63,015 nt of DNA from an uncultured Anaerolineaceae bacterium (GCA_938020565.1 CALIHP010000081.1:1-63015), one strand, 5' to 3'; shown: positions 16,183-25,134, counted from the first letter of the stretch. The notes: a model not told the origin generated them from the sequence alone. Translations and numbers: made by a program.

Positions 16183-16746
16183 ATGAAAAAAAAGCATGAA
16201 GAAAAAATAGAGAAGGAACCGGAAGAGCTCCCGGAAGCGCCGGGTTCGGAGGAAGAAGGCTCGGGGGAATCCGACGTCGAATTGGTCGATCTCGTCGCGG
16301 AGTTAGCGAAAGCGCGTGAGGAAGCGGAAACGCTCAGGAACGCGCTGACGCGCGAGCGGGCGGATTTCACGAACTACCGGCGTCTCGTCGAGAATGAAAA
16401 GAACTCCGCGGGGAATGAATACCGGATCAATATGCTCCAGAAAATTCTTCCGATCCTGGACGATCTCGAATTGGCGATCCGGAATCGCGTTCAGGACGGC
16501 GCTGAGCCGGATACCTGGGCCGAGGGGATCGAGATGATCGCGCGAAAGTATCGTGCGCTCGTCGAAGCGGAAGGGGTTAAACCCTCCGCGGCGGTCGGGG
16601 AACCGTTCGATCCCAGATTTCATCAGGCGATTTCGCAGGAAGAAAACCCTGACGTTGAGTCGGGAACGATTTTAGAAGTGTTAAGCAGCGGTTATATTTT
16701 AGGCGACCGGGCGCTGAAAACGGCGTTAGTCCGGGTCGCAGCATAG
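16183..16746 (+). CDS. grpE: Nucleotide exchange factor GrpE
   Basis: GrpE releases ADP from DnaK. The 187-residue protein has the usual charged, disordered N-terminus (KKKHEEKIEKEPEELPE), a long coiled coil (about 35-85, with ERADFTNYRRLVENEK), and the C-terminal beta domain ending GYILGDRALKTALVRVA, the family signature. It lies 26 bp after hrcA and 15 bp before dnaK, in the same transcript. Confidence 0.97.
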   Translation: MKKKHEEKIEKEPEELPEAPGSEEEGSGESDVELVDLVAELAKAREEAETLRNALTRERADFTNYRRLVENEKNSAGNEYRINMLQKILPILDDLELAIRNRVQDGAEPDTWAEGIEMIARKYRALVEAEGVKPSAAVGEPFDPRFHQAISQEENPDVESGTILEVLSSGYILGDRALKTALVRVAA

Positions 16747-16761
16747 GAGAAATGAAAGAAT

Positions 16762-18666
16762 ATGTCAAAGATTATCGGTATTGATTTAGGGACTACAAAC
16801 TCTGTTATGGCGGTTATCGTCGGCGGCGAATCGACCGTTATTCCGACTTCGGAAGGGGAGCGCACCTGCCCATCCGTCGTCGCGGTCAACAAGAACGGCG
16901 AGCGGCTCGTCGGGCGCGTCGCCCGGAACCAGGCGATTACCAATCCGGAGAACACGATCTTCTCGATCAAGCGCTTCATGGGACGGAAATTTGACGATCC
17001 GGAAGTCCAGCGCGACCTGAGCCGGATTCCGTATAAAGTTACGAAAGCGCCGAACGGCGACGTCCGCGTTATCCTTGGCGGGAAAGAATATTCAGCTCCG
17101 GAAATTTCCGCGATGATTTTAGCGAAGATGAAGACGGACGCGGAAGCTTACCTCGGCGAAAAGATCACGCAGGCGGTTATTACCGTCCCCGCGTATTTCA
17201 ACGACAGCCAGCGAAACGCGACCAAAGACGCCGGAAAGATCGCCGGAATGGAAGTTTCGCGGATTATTAACGAACCGACCGCCTCGTCGTTAGCTTACGG
17301 ACTGAATAAGAAAACCAATGAATCGATCGCCGTGTACGACCTGGGCGGCGGCACGTTCGACGTTTCGATCCTTGACGTCGGCGACGGCGTCTTCCAGGTC
17401 CGTTCAACCTCCGGCGATACCCATCTGGGCGGCGACGATTTTGACCAGCGCGTTATGGATTACCTGATCGACGAGTTCAGGAAGAGCAACGGAATCGACC
17501 TGCGAAACGATCGCCAGGCGCTTCAGCGGCTCAAGGAAGCGGCTGAAAAAGCGAAAATCGAGCTGTCCTCGACGATGCAGACGGAAGTGAACCTGCCGTA
17601 TATTACCGCGGACGCGTCCGGCCCGAAGCACCTGCTCCTGACGCTGACCCGCTCCAAGCTGGAACAGCTGACCGCTGATCTGATCGAGCGGTCGTTAGGC
17701 CCGGTCCGCAAAGCGTTGAGCGACGCCGACTTGAAGCCCGCGGATATTAATGAAGTCGTTCTTGTCGGCGGCATGACGCGAATGCCGGCCGTTCAGGAAG
17801 CGGTCCGCAAGGAATTCGGGAAGGATCCGAATAAGGGCGTCAATCCGGACGAGGTCGTCGCGATCGGCGCCGCGATTCAGGCCGGCGTTCTTGATAACGT
17901 CGTGAACGATATCCTGCTTCTCGACGTGACGCCGCTGACGCTCTCGGTCGAAACGATGGGCGGCGTCGCGACGCCGATGATCGAGCGGAATACGACGATC
18001 CCGGCGAAGAAGACGCAGGTGTACTCGACGGCGGCGGACAGCCAGACGTCGGTCGATATCCATATCGTTCAGGGCGAACGGCCGATGGCCGCGGACAACA
18101 AGAGCCTGGGTCAGTTCCGCCTCGACGGAATCCCGGCGGCTCCCCGCGGCGTTCCGCAGATTGAAGTTACGTTCGATATCGACGCGAACGGTATCCTGAA
18201 AGTCTCGGCGATCGATAAAGCCAGCGGCAACAGCCAGAATATTACGATTACCGCCTCGTCCGGCCTGTCGGAATCAGAGGTCGAGCGCATGCGCAAGGAG
18301 GCGGAAGCGCACGCCGAGGAAGATAAGAAGCGCAAGGAAGGGATCGAGATTCATAATCAGGCCGACAACATGGTTTACACGGCTGAGAAACTGTTGAACG
18401 AGAACGGCGATAAGATTCCGGACGCGATGAAGGACGAGCTGAAGACGAAGATCGAGGCGGTCAAATCGACGCTGAACGGGACTGATTATGACGCGATGAA
18501 AGCCAGGTCGGAAGAACTGAACCAGGCGGTTCAGAAAATCGGCGCGAGCATGTACCAGCAGCAGCCAGGCCCGGACGCTGCCGGCGGCGCCGGCTCGAAT
18601 CCGGAAGGCGGACCGTCTGCGTCGGGCGGCGACGACGTTGTCGACGGTGAGTTTCATAGCATGTAA
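16762..18666 (+). CDS. dnaK: Chaperone DnaK (Hsp70)
   Basis: The 634-residue protein is a complete Hsp70. ATP-site motifs are present: IIGIDLGTTNSVMAV at the start, EPTASSLAYGL (about 170), VYDLGGGTFDVSIL (about 190) and VGGMTRMPAVQ (about 335). The linker NDILLLDVTPLTLSVET leads to the peptide-binding domain, and the tail ends in a Gly/Ser-rich stretch and a truncated acidic end, DDVVDGEFHSM. It works with GrpE and DnaJ in protein folding and is controlled from the CIRCE promoter. Confidence 0.98.
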   Translation: MSKIIGIDLGTTNSVMAVIVGGESTVIPTSEGERTCPSVVAVNKNGERLVGRVARNQAITNPENTIFSIKRFMGRKFDDPEVQRDLSRIPYKVTKAPNGDVRVILGGKEYSAPEISAMILAKMKTDAEAYLGEKITQAVITVPAYFNDSQRNATKDAGKIAGMEVSRIINEPTASSLAYGLNKKTNESIAVYDLGGGTFDVSILDVGDGVFQVRSTSGDTHLGGDDFDQRVMDYLIDEFRKSNGIDLRNDRQALQRLKEAAEKAKIELSSTMQTEVNLPYITADASGPKHLLLTLTRSKLEQLTADLIERSLGPVRKALSDADLKPADINEVVLVGGMTRMPAVQEAVRKEFGKDPNKGVNPDEVVAIGAAIQAGVLDNVVNDILLLDVTPLTLSVETMGGVATPMIERNTTIPAKKTQVYSTAADSQTSVDIHIVQGERPMAADNKSLGQFRLDGIPAAPRGVPQIEVTFDIDANGILKVSAIDKASGNSQNITITASSGLSESEVERMRKEAEAHAEEDKKRKEGIEIHNQADNMVYTAEKLLNENGDKIPDAMKDELKTKIEAVKSTLNGTDYDAMKARSEELNQAVQKIGASMYQQQPGPDAAGGAGSNPEGGPSASGGDDVVDGEFHSM

Positions 18667-18702
18667 TCACGCTTAGCGCGTGAAAAAGATTTCGCGCCGG
18701 TG

Positions 18703-18724
18703 ACTGCCTCTATAATTAGGCAGT
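18703..18724. promoter_or_regulatory. Inverted repeat over a TATAAT box between dnaK and dnaJ
   Basis: ACTGCC (18703-18708) and GGCAGT (18719-18724) flank TCTATAATTA, so a perfect TATAAT (18711-18716) sits in the loop. If this is a -10 box, dnaJ and prmA have their own promoter about 70 bp upstream of dnaJ, with an operator on it. No good -35 is visible at 17 bp. A second small hairpin CACGC/GCGTG (18668-18682) follows the dnaK stop. Confidence 0.4.
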
Positions 18725-18784
18725 TATCGGCTGCGAATTTTATTATTTAATCAGAGCGAAGGATAGTACGGACCACGGGGCATT

Positions 18785-19903
18785 ATGGCGGAGGAACGCG
18801 ATTATTACGAAATTTTAGGAGTTGGACGGAGCGCGTCGGCGGACGAAATCAAGAACGCATTCCGTGGCAACGCACGGAAGTATCATCCGGATATCAACAA
18901 GGATCCGGACGCGGAAGATAAGTTCAAGGAAATTAACGAAGCGTATCAGGTTCTCTCCGATCCGGATAAACGCGCTGCGTACGATCGTTTCGGAAAAGCG
19001 GGCGTAGGCGGAGCCTCCGGCCCGTTCGATTATCAGACGGTCGATTTCTCCGATATTTTCGGCGATCTCTTCGGCTTCGGCGGGGCTTCCTCGCGGCAGC
19101 GGAACAGCCCGCGGCGCGGGGCGGACATCGGGCACCGCGTTACAATCGAATTTCTTGAAGCCTGTTTCGGGGTGAGTAAGGAAATTTCTTTCCTTCGCGA
19201 CGAAACCTGTGATCATTGTCATGGAAGTGGGGCGGAACCGGGAACGAAAGTCGTCCGCTGCGCGAGCTGCGGCGGGACGGGCGAGGTTAAAACGATGCGT
19301 AATACCATGTTCGGCCAGATGGTCCAGGTTCAGACCTGCCCGAGCTGCGGCGGGCGCGGTGAAACGATTCAGACGCCTTGCGCGGTTTGCGGCGGGCGGA
19401 AAACCGTCCGAAAGACGGTCCGGCGCATGCTGACGATCCCGGCGGGCGTCGATAACGGAACGCGGATCCGCCTTTCCGGCGAGGGTCAGCCGGGGCTGAA
19501 CGGCGGACCGAAAGGCGATCTCTACGTCGAAATCTCCGTCCGGGCGCATGAGATTTTCCGTCGGGACGACGACGATATCGTAATGGGGCTGAACCTCAAC
19601 GTCGCACAGGCGACGTTAGGCGACGAAATCGAAATCCCGACGATTCATGGCATGGAGAAAATCGTTATTCCCGCTGGAACGCAGCCGGGAAAGGTCATCA
19701 CGTTGAAGCGGAAAGGCGTCCCGAAGCTTCAGCGGAAGGACGAATTCGGCGATCAGCGGATCACGGTTACCGTCGTGATTCCCCGCGAACTGACCGAGGA
19801 TCAGCGCGAGCTGATGGGAGCGTTTGGAAAGACGCTCGGAAGCGAGATTCAGCCGCAGGACCGCGGTTTCTGGGATAAGCTTAAGGATAAATTCAATGGA
19901 TAA
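18785..19903 (+). CDS. dnaJ: Chaperone DnaJ (Hsp40)
   Basis: DnaJ stimulates the DnaK ATPase and delivers substrates. The 372-residue protein shows the J-domain with KYHPDIN (HPD at about 35), a short G/F region (about 75-110), and four zinc-finger repeats CDHCHGSG, CASCGGTG, CPSCGGRG and CAVCGGRK (about 140-210), then the C-terminal substrate-binding domains. It lies 118 bp after dnaK, a gap that may contain a separate promoter. Its last codons overlap the start of prmA. Confidence 0.97.
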   Translation: MAEERDYYEILGVGRSASADEIKNAFRGNARKYHPDINKDPDAEDKFKEINEAYQVLSDPDKRAAYDRFGKAGVGGASGPFDYQTVDFSDIFGDLFGFGGASSRQRNSPRRGADIGHRVTIEFLEACFGVSKEISFLRDETCDHCHGSGAEPGTKVVRCASCGGTGEVKTMRNTMFGQMVQVQTCPSCGGRGETIQTPCAVCGGRKTVRKTVRRMLTIPAGVDNGTRIRLSGEGQPGLNGGPKGDLYVEISVRAHEIFRRDDDDIVMGLNLNVAQATLGDEIEIPTIHGMEKIVIPAGTQPGKVITLKRKGVPKLQRKDEFGDQRITVTVVIPRELTEDQRELMGAFGKTLGSEIQPQDRGFWDKLKDKFNG

Positions 19904-20816
19904 GCAAGTCTGGGTCGAGGTATCGGTCGTTGTCAGTCCGGAATCCGCCGAATCGGTTTCCGAGCTCTTTTCGCGGTATACCGATTCTGTCGTCGTTGAA
20001 CAGGGGGTCGAGTTTCGCGATCCAGACGACCGTGGGACGCCGCATGGCCCCTGCCGGGTCTGCGCTTTTCTGGACCTGAACGACCGACTTGAAACGACGA
20101 AGCGGAAAATCAGCGAAGGCCTGTGGTATTTGTCGCGGATCCGTTCGGATATTCCCGAGCCGACGTTCAGGACGATCGAGGATCAGAACTGGATGGAAGC
20201 CTGGAAACGGTTTTATCATCCGGTTTTTGTCGGCGACAAGCTCCAGGTCCTGCCGGACTGGATCGAAAATCAACACCCGGAGAAGCTGGCGATCCGGATC
20301 GAACCGACGATGGCCTTCGGAACAGGGACGCATCCGACGACCCAGCTCAGCCTGATGCTGACCGAGATGTACGTTCGGCCGGGCGAGCCGTTTATCGACG
20401 TGGGGTCGGGATCGGGGATCCTCTCGATCGCGGCGATCCTTCTCGGCGCGAAAGAAGCGCTTGGAATCGATATTGACGAAGAGTCGATGCGCTCCGGACG
20501 GGAAAACGCGGAACGGAACGGCGTCGCCGATCGGATTACGTTTACGAGGCGGACGATCCCGGAGCTCAGGGCGGACGGCGAGGCGCTGAACGAAGCGCCG
20601 GTCGTGATCGCGAATATTCTGACGCCAATCCTGGAAGCGCTTTTCGACGTCGGGATGGCGGACCTCGTCGCGCCGGGCGGGGTCATCCTGCTGAGCGGGA
20701 TTTTAACGGATCAGGACGAGCGTATCCGCCGGGCCGCGGAAAGGCGGGGACTGACTTTTGAGAAGCGCCTGCTGATCGAGGACTGGGCCGGGTACGCGTT
20801 CCGGAAAACGAAGTAA
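19896..20816 (+). CDS. prmA: Ribosomal protein L11 methyltransferase PrmA
   Basis: PrmA trimethylates ribosomal protein L11. I start it at the ATG at 19896 (MDKQVWVEVSVVV), which overlaps dnaJ by 8 bp and gives 306 residues, the family length. The N-terminal L11-binding domain is followed by EDQNWMEAWKRFYHPV, the AdoMet motif FIDVGSGSGILSIAA (about 170-185) and the NILTPIL motif corresponding to NI(L/I)A in family members. The dnaJ-prmA order is common in Gram-positive bacteria and also fits Chloroflexota. Confidence 0.96.
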   Translation: MDKQVWVEVSVVVSPESAESVSELFSRYTDSVVVEQGVEFRDPDDRGTPHGPCRVCAFLDLNDRLETTKRKISEGLWYLSRIRSDIPEPTFRTIEDQNWMEAWKRFYHPVFVGDKLQVLPDWIENQHPEKLAIRIEPTMAFGTGTHPTTQLSLMLTEMYVRPGEPFIDVGSGSGILSIAAILLGAKEALGIDIDEESMRSGRENAERNGVADRITFTRRTIPELRADGEALNEAPVVIANILTPILEALFDVGMADLVAPGGVILLSGILTDQDERIRRAAERRGLTFEKRLLIEDWAGYAFRKTK

Positions 20817-20823
20817 AAGGAAG

Positions 20824-21168
20824 ATGATGAAAAACAGCGTTATTTTAGTTACGCGGTACGGGATGGGCGATGCGCCCGAAGAGCTGCGGCTGAAGTTGAT
20901 CGGGTCGTATTTGTCGCTGATGAACAGTACGGATACGCTCCTTCCGAACGCGATCTGCTTTTACGCTGACGGCGTAAAACTGGCCGTCGAGGGATCGCCG
21001 GTGCTTGAGGCGCTTCAGTCGCTTGAAGCCAGGGGCGTCCGCCTGATTTTATGCGGGACGTGTCTGAATTGGTTCGGGCTGACGGACCGGCTGCGCGTCG
21101 GGATTGTTGGCGGAATGACCGATATTATCGAAGCGCAGCGGCTCGCGGATAAGGTGATCACGCTCTGA
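20824..21168 (+). CDS. YedF/DsrE-like sulfurtransferase-fold protein
   Basis: The 114-residue protein has the DsrE fold. It matches the C-terminal half of the selenium-metabolism protein YedF: VILVTRYGMGDAPEEL at the start and the diagnostic LCGTCLNWFGLTDRLRVG with its CxxC-like CGTC pair, ending in VGGMTDIIEAQRLADKVI. The TusA-like N-terminal domain of full YedF is absent. It could carry persulfide or selenide on the CGTC cysteine. No selenium gene is next to it. ATGs occur at both 20824 and 20827; AAGGA just upstream fits either. Confidence 0.8.
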   Translation: MMKNSVILVTRYGMGDAPEELRLKLIGSYLSLMNSTDTLLPNAICFYADGVKLAVEGSPVLEALQSLEARGVRLILCGTCLNWFGLTDRLRVGIVGGMTDIIEAQRLADKVITL

Positions 21169-21185
21169 GACGCGGAGGAAAAGCG

Positions 21186-21692
21186 ATGGAAACCTTATGG
21201 GCGCCCTGGCGGAGCGCGTATTTGAACGAAAGCATGGAAAAAGAAGCGAAGAAAATCGTCAGCGGCTGCGTATTCTGCGAAGCGCTGGCGCAGCCCGACG
21301 ACCGGTCGCGGTACATCGTGCATCGCGGTCCCGGCGCGTTCGTTATTCTGAACCTCTATCCGTATAATAACGGGCATATGCTGATTATTCCGAACGCACA
21401 CGTGGATCGTCTGGATCGCGTTTCGGCGGAGACGCGCGCTGAAATGATGGAGCTGATCAACAGGGCGCAGCTCGTTCTTCAGCGTGTCTACCAGCCGCAT
21501 GGAATCAATATTGGCAACAATACGGGCCAGGCGGCCGGCGCAGGGATCGCGGACCATCTTCATTTTCACGTGCTGCCGCGCTGGACGGCGGACGCAAACT
21601 TTTTGACGACGGTCGCGAACTCGCGTGTTATTCCTGAATCGTTGGACAGGAGCTGGGAACGGATCTGCGAGGCCTGGGAAAAAGCGGCGTAG
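21186..21692 (+). CDS. HIT-family nucleotide hydrolase/phosphorylase
   Basis: This 168-residue histidine-triad protein cleaves or phosphorylises nucleotide phosphoester bonds, such as in diadenosine tetraphosphate. The triad is HLHFHVLPRW (about 124-133), preceded by GINIGNNTGQAAGAGIADHLHFH and, at the N-terminus, CVFCEALAQPDD with the paired cysteines seen in many bacterial Ap4A-type HIT proteins. NLYPYNNGHMLIIPNAHVDRL is the central family block. It follows the YedF-like gene by 17 bp and is likely co-transcribed. Confidence 0.92.
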   Translation: METLWAPWRSAYLNESMEKEAKKIVSGCVFCEALAQPDDRSRYIVHRGPGAFVILNLYPYNNGHMLIIPNAHVDRLDRVSAETRAEMMELINRAQLVLQRVYQPHGINIGNNTGQAAGAGIADHLHFHVLPRWTADANFLTTVANSRVIPESLDRSWERICEAWEKAA

Positions 21693-21862
21693 CTTTTCGC
21701 GCGGAGTATGGTAAACTATCCATAAGGCGTCAGCTGTTCCTTTTTTAACGGGGGTTCAGGATACGATCGAACGTTTTTTTTCAGGGTGTCGCCGCGTTCG
21801 ACGGTCCCGAATGATCAGGCTCATTACCGAATCTTTCAAAATTGAACAGGAGGAATTTAGCC

Positions 21863-22114
21863 ATGGATTACGCAATGGTCAATAAGTTGGAGAAAGCGAA
21901 GGCATACGCAAAGGACCGCGGTCGGTTCACGATTGATAAATTCGAAGCGTCCGTTCAGGGCTCGAACGGTGCGCATCAGGTTGCGTATGATAACGGGGCC
22001 TGGAGCTGCGACTGCGGTTTCTTTCAGACGCGCGGCCGGTGCAGCCACACGATGGCGTTGGAAATTCTGTTAGAGGACATGGTTCAAATCGCTTTTGACG
22101 AACCGGAAAAATAA
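21863..22114 (+). CDS. Small SWIM-type zinc-finger protein
   Basis: The 83-residue protein starts at ATG 21863 after a good AGGAGGAA site. Residues 30-65 carry CDCGFFQTRGRCSHTMAL, the CxCx(n)CxH pattern of a SWIM zinc finger. SWIM domains usually sit in larger nucleic-acid proteins such as SWI2/SNF2 ATPases or in partners of Rad51 paralogs; here the finger forms nearly the whole protein. FTIDKFEASVQGSNGAHQVAYDNGAWSCDC is the complete zinc-binding unit with its leading strands. A terminator follows, so the gene is monocistronic or the end of the HIT transcript. Confidence 0.75.
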   Translation: MDYAMVNKLEKAKAYAKDRGRFTIDKFEASVQGSNGAHQVAYDNGAWSCDCGFFQTRGRCSHTMALEILLEDMVQIAFDEPEK

Positions 22115-22138
22115 AGTTGAGATTATTTTGCTGATCTG

Positions 22139-22177
22139 AAAACACGCGGTCAAACGGAATCTTGATTGCGTGTTTTT
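22139..22177 (+). terminator. Intrinsic terminator
   Basis: The arms AAAACACGC (22139-22147) and GCGTGTTTT (22168-22176) pair perfectly over 9 bp and end in a T-run. It closes the transcript of the SWIM-type gene. Confidence 0.8.
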
Positions 22178-22217
22178 ATAATGAAATGTCGTTGTTCCTA
22201 AAGGAGGATTCAGACGG

Positions 22218-22493
22218 ATGGGCGTTAAGCTTACGGTATACGGTTCGCCGCTGTGCGGGGATTGCGTTGAGACCGAGCGCGTTTTTCAGGAACGCGGAAT
22301 TGAGTATGAGTTTGTGAATATAACTGAATCGATGGCGAATTTGAAAGCTTTTTTAGCCTTTCGCGATCAGGATGAGCGCTTTGACGATATCCGTGGGCTG
22401 GGGCGGGTCGGGATCCCATTTTTCGTTTTTTCGCACGGCGCGCGGACGTTTGACCGCGAAGCGGCGGTCGACGAATATATCGCAACGCGCTGA
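22218..22493 (+). CDS. Glutaredoxin-like protein
   Basis: The 91-residue protein has the thioredoxin/glutaredoxin fold. The redox centre is CGDC in YGSPLCGDCVETERVFQERGI near residue 13, and the cis-proline is in RVGIPFFVFS (about 65). It lacks extra domains. GEYE-type substrate residues are not visible, so I cannot assign a partner. A strong AAGGAGG precedes the ATG. It is convergent with the pyrimidine operon. Confidence 0.85.
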   Translation: MGVKLTVYGSPLCGDCVETERVFQERGIEYEFVNITESMANLKAFLAFRDQDERFDDIRGLGRVGIPFFVFSHGARTFDREAAVDEYIATR

Positions 22494-22522
22494 GGCTTTC
22501 TAATTTTCGATCGATCGTTTTT

Positions 22523-22984
22523 CTATCGGGGATGAATCGGACGGATCTTTTTTTCGATTATTGCGGCTAATTCTTCGATGCGCCGCTGGTCTTCCGCGCT
22601 GAAGCGGTTCAGCGTCGGGCTATCCAGATCGAGGACGGCGAAGGGAGCGCCGTTCACGTCGCGGAGCGGTACGACCAGCTCTGAATTCGACGCCCCGTCG
22701 CAGGCGATATGGCCCGCGAATTCATGGACGTTTCCGACGCGGACGCTTTCGTTCCGCGCGAACGCAGTCCCGCAGACGCCGCGCCCAACCGCGATTCGCG
22801 TGCAGGCCGGCTTTCCCTGGAACGGGCCGACGGTGAGCGTGCCTGTCTCCGCGCGGAACAGGTAAAAGCCGCACCAGTTCAGGTCGTCCAGCTCCTGATA
22901 GAGAAAGGCGGCCGCGTTCGCGAGCGTCGCGATGGGGTCGTCCTCGCCGCTTAGCAGGGCGGATAATCGTTCAGCTTGATCCAT
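22523..22984 (-). CDS. msrC: Free methionine-(R)-sulfoxide reductase (GAF type)
   Basis: This GAF-domain enzyme reduces free Met-(R)-sulfoxide with thioredoxin. The 153 residues contain the family blocks LNWCGFYLFR, VGPFQGKPACTRIAVGRGVCGTA and GHIACDGASNSELVVPL, with the three conserved cysteines in ACTRI, GVCGTA and HIACD. It is the last gene of the pyrK operon, its start lying 14 bp inside the DUF523 gene, so it is translated from the same message. Confidence 0.92.
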   Translation of the reverse strand: MDQAERLSALLSGEDDPIATLANAAAFLYQELDDLNWCGFYLFRAETGTLTVGPFQGKPACTRIAVGRGVCGTAFARNESVRVGNVHEFAGHIACDGASNSELVVPLRDVNGAPFAVLDLDSPTLNRFSAEDQRRIEELAAIIEKKIRPIHPR

Positions 22985-23453
22985 ATCGGTCCTCTCCAGT
23001 TTCGATTTTTCGGCTCAGCGCCGCGAAATCGTCGTTCTCATCAAAAAGAAGAATTCCGGCGCTGCGGAGCCGTTCCGCAGTGATCCCGTCGCCGTCGCAC
23101 AGCCTGCCGCTGAAGGTTCCGTCGTAGATTCGTCCAACGCCGCAGGAAGGGCTCCTGCTTTTCAGAATTGCCGCGACGACGTTCCGATCAAGCGCGATCG
23201 CCAGCGTTCGTTCCGCGCCGAGACGGAAAGCGGAGCTGACGTCGGCCCCGTCCGAGCGAACAACACGAAGCCCGCGCCGCTCTGCCGGCAGCCGCGGGAT
23301 TGCCAGCCCGCCGAGAACTTCCGGACAGACCGGGATCAATTCAAACCGCTTTCCGAGCGCCCGTACGCCGGGCGATTCGCATGCCTGTCCGTCGTAGCGG
23401 CAGCGTTCTCCCAGGAGGCAGGCGCTGACGAGCAGCGCCGCTTTTTTCGCCAT
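22971..23453 (-). CDS. DUF523 family protein
   Basis: The 160-residue protein belongs to DUF523, of unknown function. The N-terminal SACLLGERCRYDGQ and the later KSRSPSCGVGRIYDG are the conserved family blocks, each with cysteines that look like metal or Fe-S ligands; VCPEVLGGLAIPR lies between them. It overlaps pyrE by one base and msrC by 14 bp, so it belongs to the pyrimidine transcript. No enzymatic role can be stated from the sequence. Confidence 0.9.
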   Translation of the reverse strand: MAKKAALLVSACLLGERCRYDGQACESPGVRALGKRFELIPVCPEVLGGLAIPRLPAERRGLRVVRSDGADVSSAFRLGAERTLAIALDRNVVAAILKSRSPSCGVGRIYDGTFSGRLCDGDGITAERLRSAGILLFDENDDFAALSRKIETGEDRYGSS

Positions 23454-24148
23454 CAGGGCATGACGCAGTACTGCGCCCAGTAGGCTTCCATCCGCTTCCG
23501 GATCCCGTCGTCGATATAGACCTTCCCATCCAGCTCGCGGTTATAAAGAACGTCGAGAATCTCGCGGATCGTTACGATCGGAAAGACCGGAAGCTGAAAG
23601 TCCCTTCGGATTTCTTCGATCGCCGTCAGCTCTCCCTGCCCGCGTTCCATGCGGTCGACGCTGACGAAAACGCCTTTAACCGGCGCGTTCAGCGTCTTGA
23701 AAATGGGCATGACCTGGCGGATCGCCGTTCCGGCCGTAATTACGTCCTCGATGATCACGACTTCGTCGTCCGGCCCGGGTTGATAGCCGACGAGCGAGCC
23801 GCCCTCGCCATGATCCTTTTCTTCTTTCCGATCGAAACAGTAGTACAGCGAGGTCTGCCAGTGGGTTTGGAGCGCGATCGCGGTCCCGACCGCCAGCGGG
23901 ATCCCCTTATACGCCGGGCCGAATAAGCAGTTAACTTGATCGCTGAGTTCTCCGCTCGCCTGCCGGGCCTTGAGCGCTCCGGCGTAGTAGCCGCCGAGTG
24001 CGGCGGCCTGCGCGCCGGTATGATATTTTCCGGTGTTAATAAAGTAAGGCGTTTTCCTGCCGCTCTTGGTCACGAAATCGCCGAAGGTCAGCGCGCCCGA
24101 CCGGACCATGAATTCAATAAATTCTGTTTTGTATGGCTGAATCGTCAT
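23453..24148 (-). CDS. pyrE: Orotate phosphoribosyltransferase PyrE
   Basis: PyrE joins orotate to PRPP to form OMP. The 231-residue protein has the PRPP-binding motif EVVIIEDVITAGTAIRQ (about 125-140) and the family's N-terminal FGDFVTKSGRKTPYFINTGKY. It is longer than the ~210-residue E. coli enzyme, with a C-terminal helix DDGIRKRMEAYWAQY. It is the third gene of the minus-strand operon, overlapping pyrD by 4 bp. Only the last steps of UMP synthesis are encoded here. Confidence 0.96.
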   Translation of the reverse strand: MTIQPYKTEFIEFMVRSGALTFGDFVTKSGRKTPYFINTGKYHTGAQAAALGGYYAGALKARQASGELSDQVNCLFGPAYKGIPLAVGTAIALQTHWQTSLYYCFDRKEEKDHGEGGSLVGYQPGPDDEVVIIEDVITAGTAIRQVMPIFKTLNAPVKGVFVSVDRMERGQGELTAIEEIRRDFQLPVFPIVTIREILDVLYNRELDGKVYIDDGIRKRMEAYWAQYCVMP

Positions 24149-25134
24149 TTTTCAAGTCTCTCCTTCCAAGCCGGTTCGATCAGCGAATTTTTCAGCTCGC
24201 GAACCGACGTTACGCCAATTTTCCGCAGGACCGTTTGCAGCTCTCCTAAAATCCGGATCGGGGCGTCCGGCGTCAGCAGCGCGGCGGTCCCGACCGCAAC
24301 CGCGTCGGCGCCGGCAAGGATGAGCTCGGCGGCGTCTTCTCCGCTCATGACCCCGCCCATCCCGATAATCGGAAGCGGAACCGCGCGGCGAACCTCGTAA
24401 ACCATGCGGACGGCGATCGGATGAATCCCCGGTCCGGAGAGGCCGCCGGTTTTATTTGCCAGAACGACCTGCCGGCGGTATACGTCGATTTTCATTCCCA
24501 GAAGCGTATTGATCAGCGACAGCGCGTCTGCGCCTGCGTCGGCCGCGGCTTTCGCCATGTCGCAGATTTGGGTGACGTTCGGGCTGAGCTTCACGATCAG
24601 CGGTTTTTTCGCCGCTTTTCGGACGGCGGCGGTCGCTGCGGAAACGCCTTCGACCGTTGTCCCGAACGCGATTCCGCCTTCCTTAACGTTAGGACAGGAG
24701 ATATTCAGCTCGATCATGTCGACGTCGGTTTCGGAAAGGCGTCCCGCGACGGCGGCGTATTCCTCGACCGTTTTCCCGACGATATTGGCGATAATCGGGA
24801 GGTTGGGAACCGACCGCAGCGCGGGGAGCTCGTCGCGGATCCAGGCTTCCATTCCGACGTTCTGAAGACCGACGGCGTTCAGCATCCCGCCATAGGTTTC
24901 GGCGATCCGGGGCGTTTTATTGCCGGGCCAGGGAACCGTCGAGATTCCCTTGGCCGTTACCGCGCCCAGCCGCCCGATATCGTAGCAGGCGCGCGCGTTC
25001 AGCGTGAAAGTTCCGGAGGCGGTCGTGATCGGATTTTTCCAGCGGACCCCGGCGATTTCGACGCTCAGGTCCAATTCTTTCCCGCTCCCCGCGGAACCGA
25101 ACGGCGCTGGGTTGTTTTGAGCTGTCTTAGACAT
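24145..25134 (-). CDS. pyrD: Dihydroorotate dehydrogenase B, catalytic subunit
   Basis: The 329-residue class 1B enzyme oxidises dihydroorotate on FMN and passes electrons to PyrK and NAD. The catalytic cysteine is in MIELNISCPNVKEGG, typical of class 1. VRWKNPITTASGTF lies near the N-terminus, and FMN-binding glycines are in GMGGVMSGEDAAELILAGADAVAVGTA. The N-terminal 25 residues before the first strand are extra and may be flexible. It overlaps pyrK by 8 bp and pyrE by 4 bp. Confidence 0.96.
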   Translation of the reverse strand: MSKTAQNNPAPFGSAGSGKELDLSVEIAGVRWKNPITTASGTFTLNARACYDIGRLGAVTAKGISTVPWPGNKTPRIAETYGGMLNAVGLQNVGMEAWIRDELPALRSVPNLPIIANIVGKTVEEYAAVAGRLSETDVDMIELNISCPNVKEGGIAFGTTVEGVSAATAAVRKAAKKPLIVKLSPNVTQICDMAKAAADAGADALSLINTLLGMKIDVYRRQVVLANKTGGLSGPGIHPIAVRMVYEVRRAVPLPIIGMGGVMSGEDAAELILAGADAVAVGTAALLTPDAPIRILGELQTVLRKIGVTSVRELKNSLIEPAWKERLEK

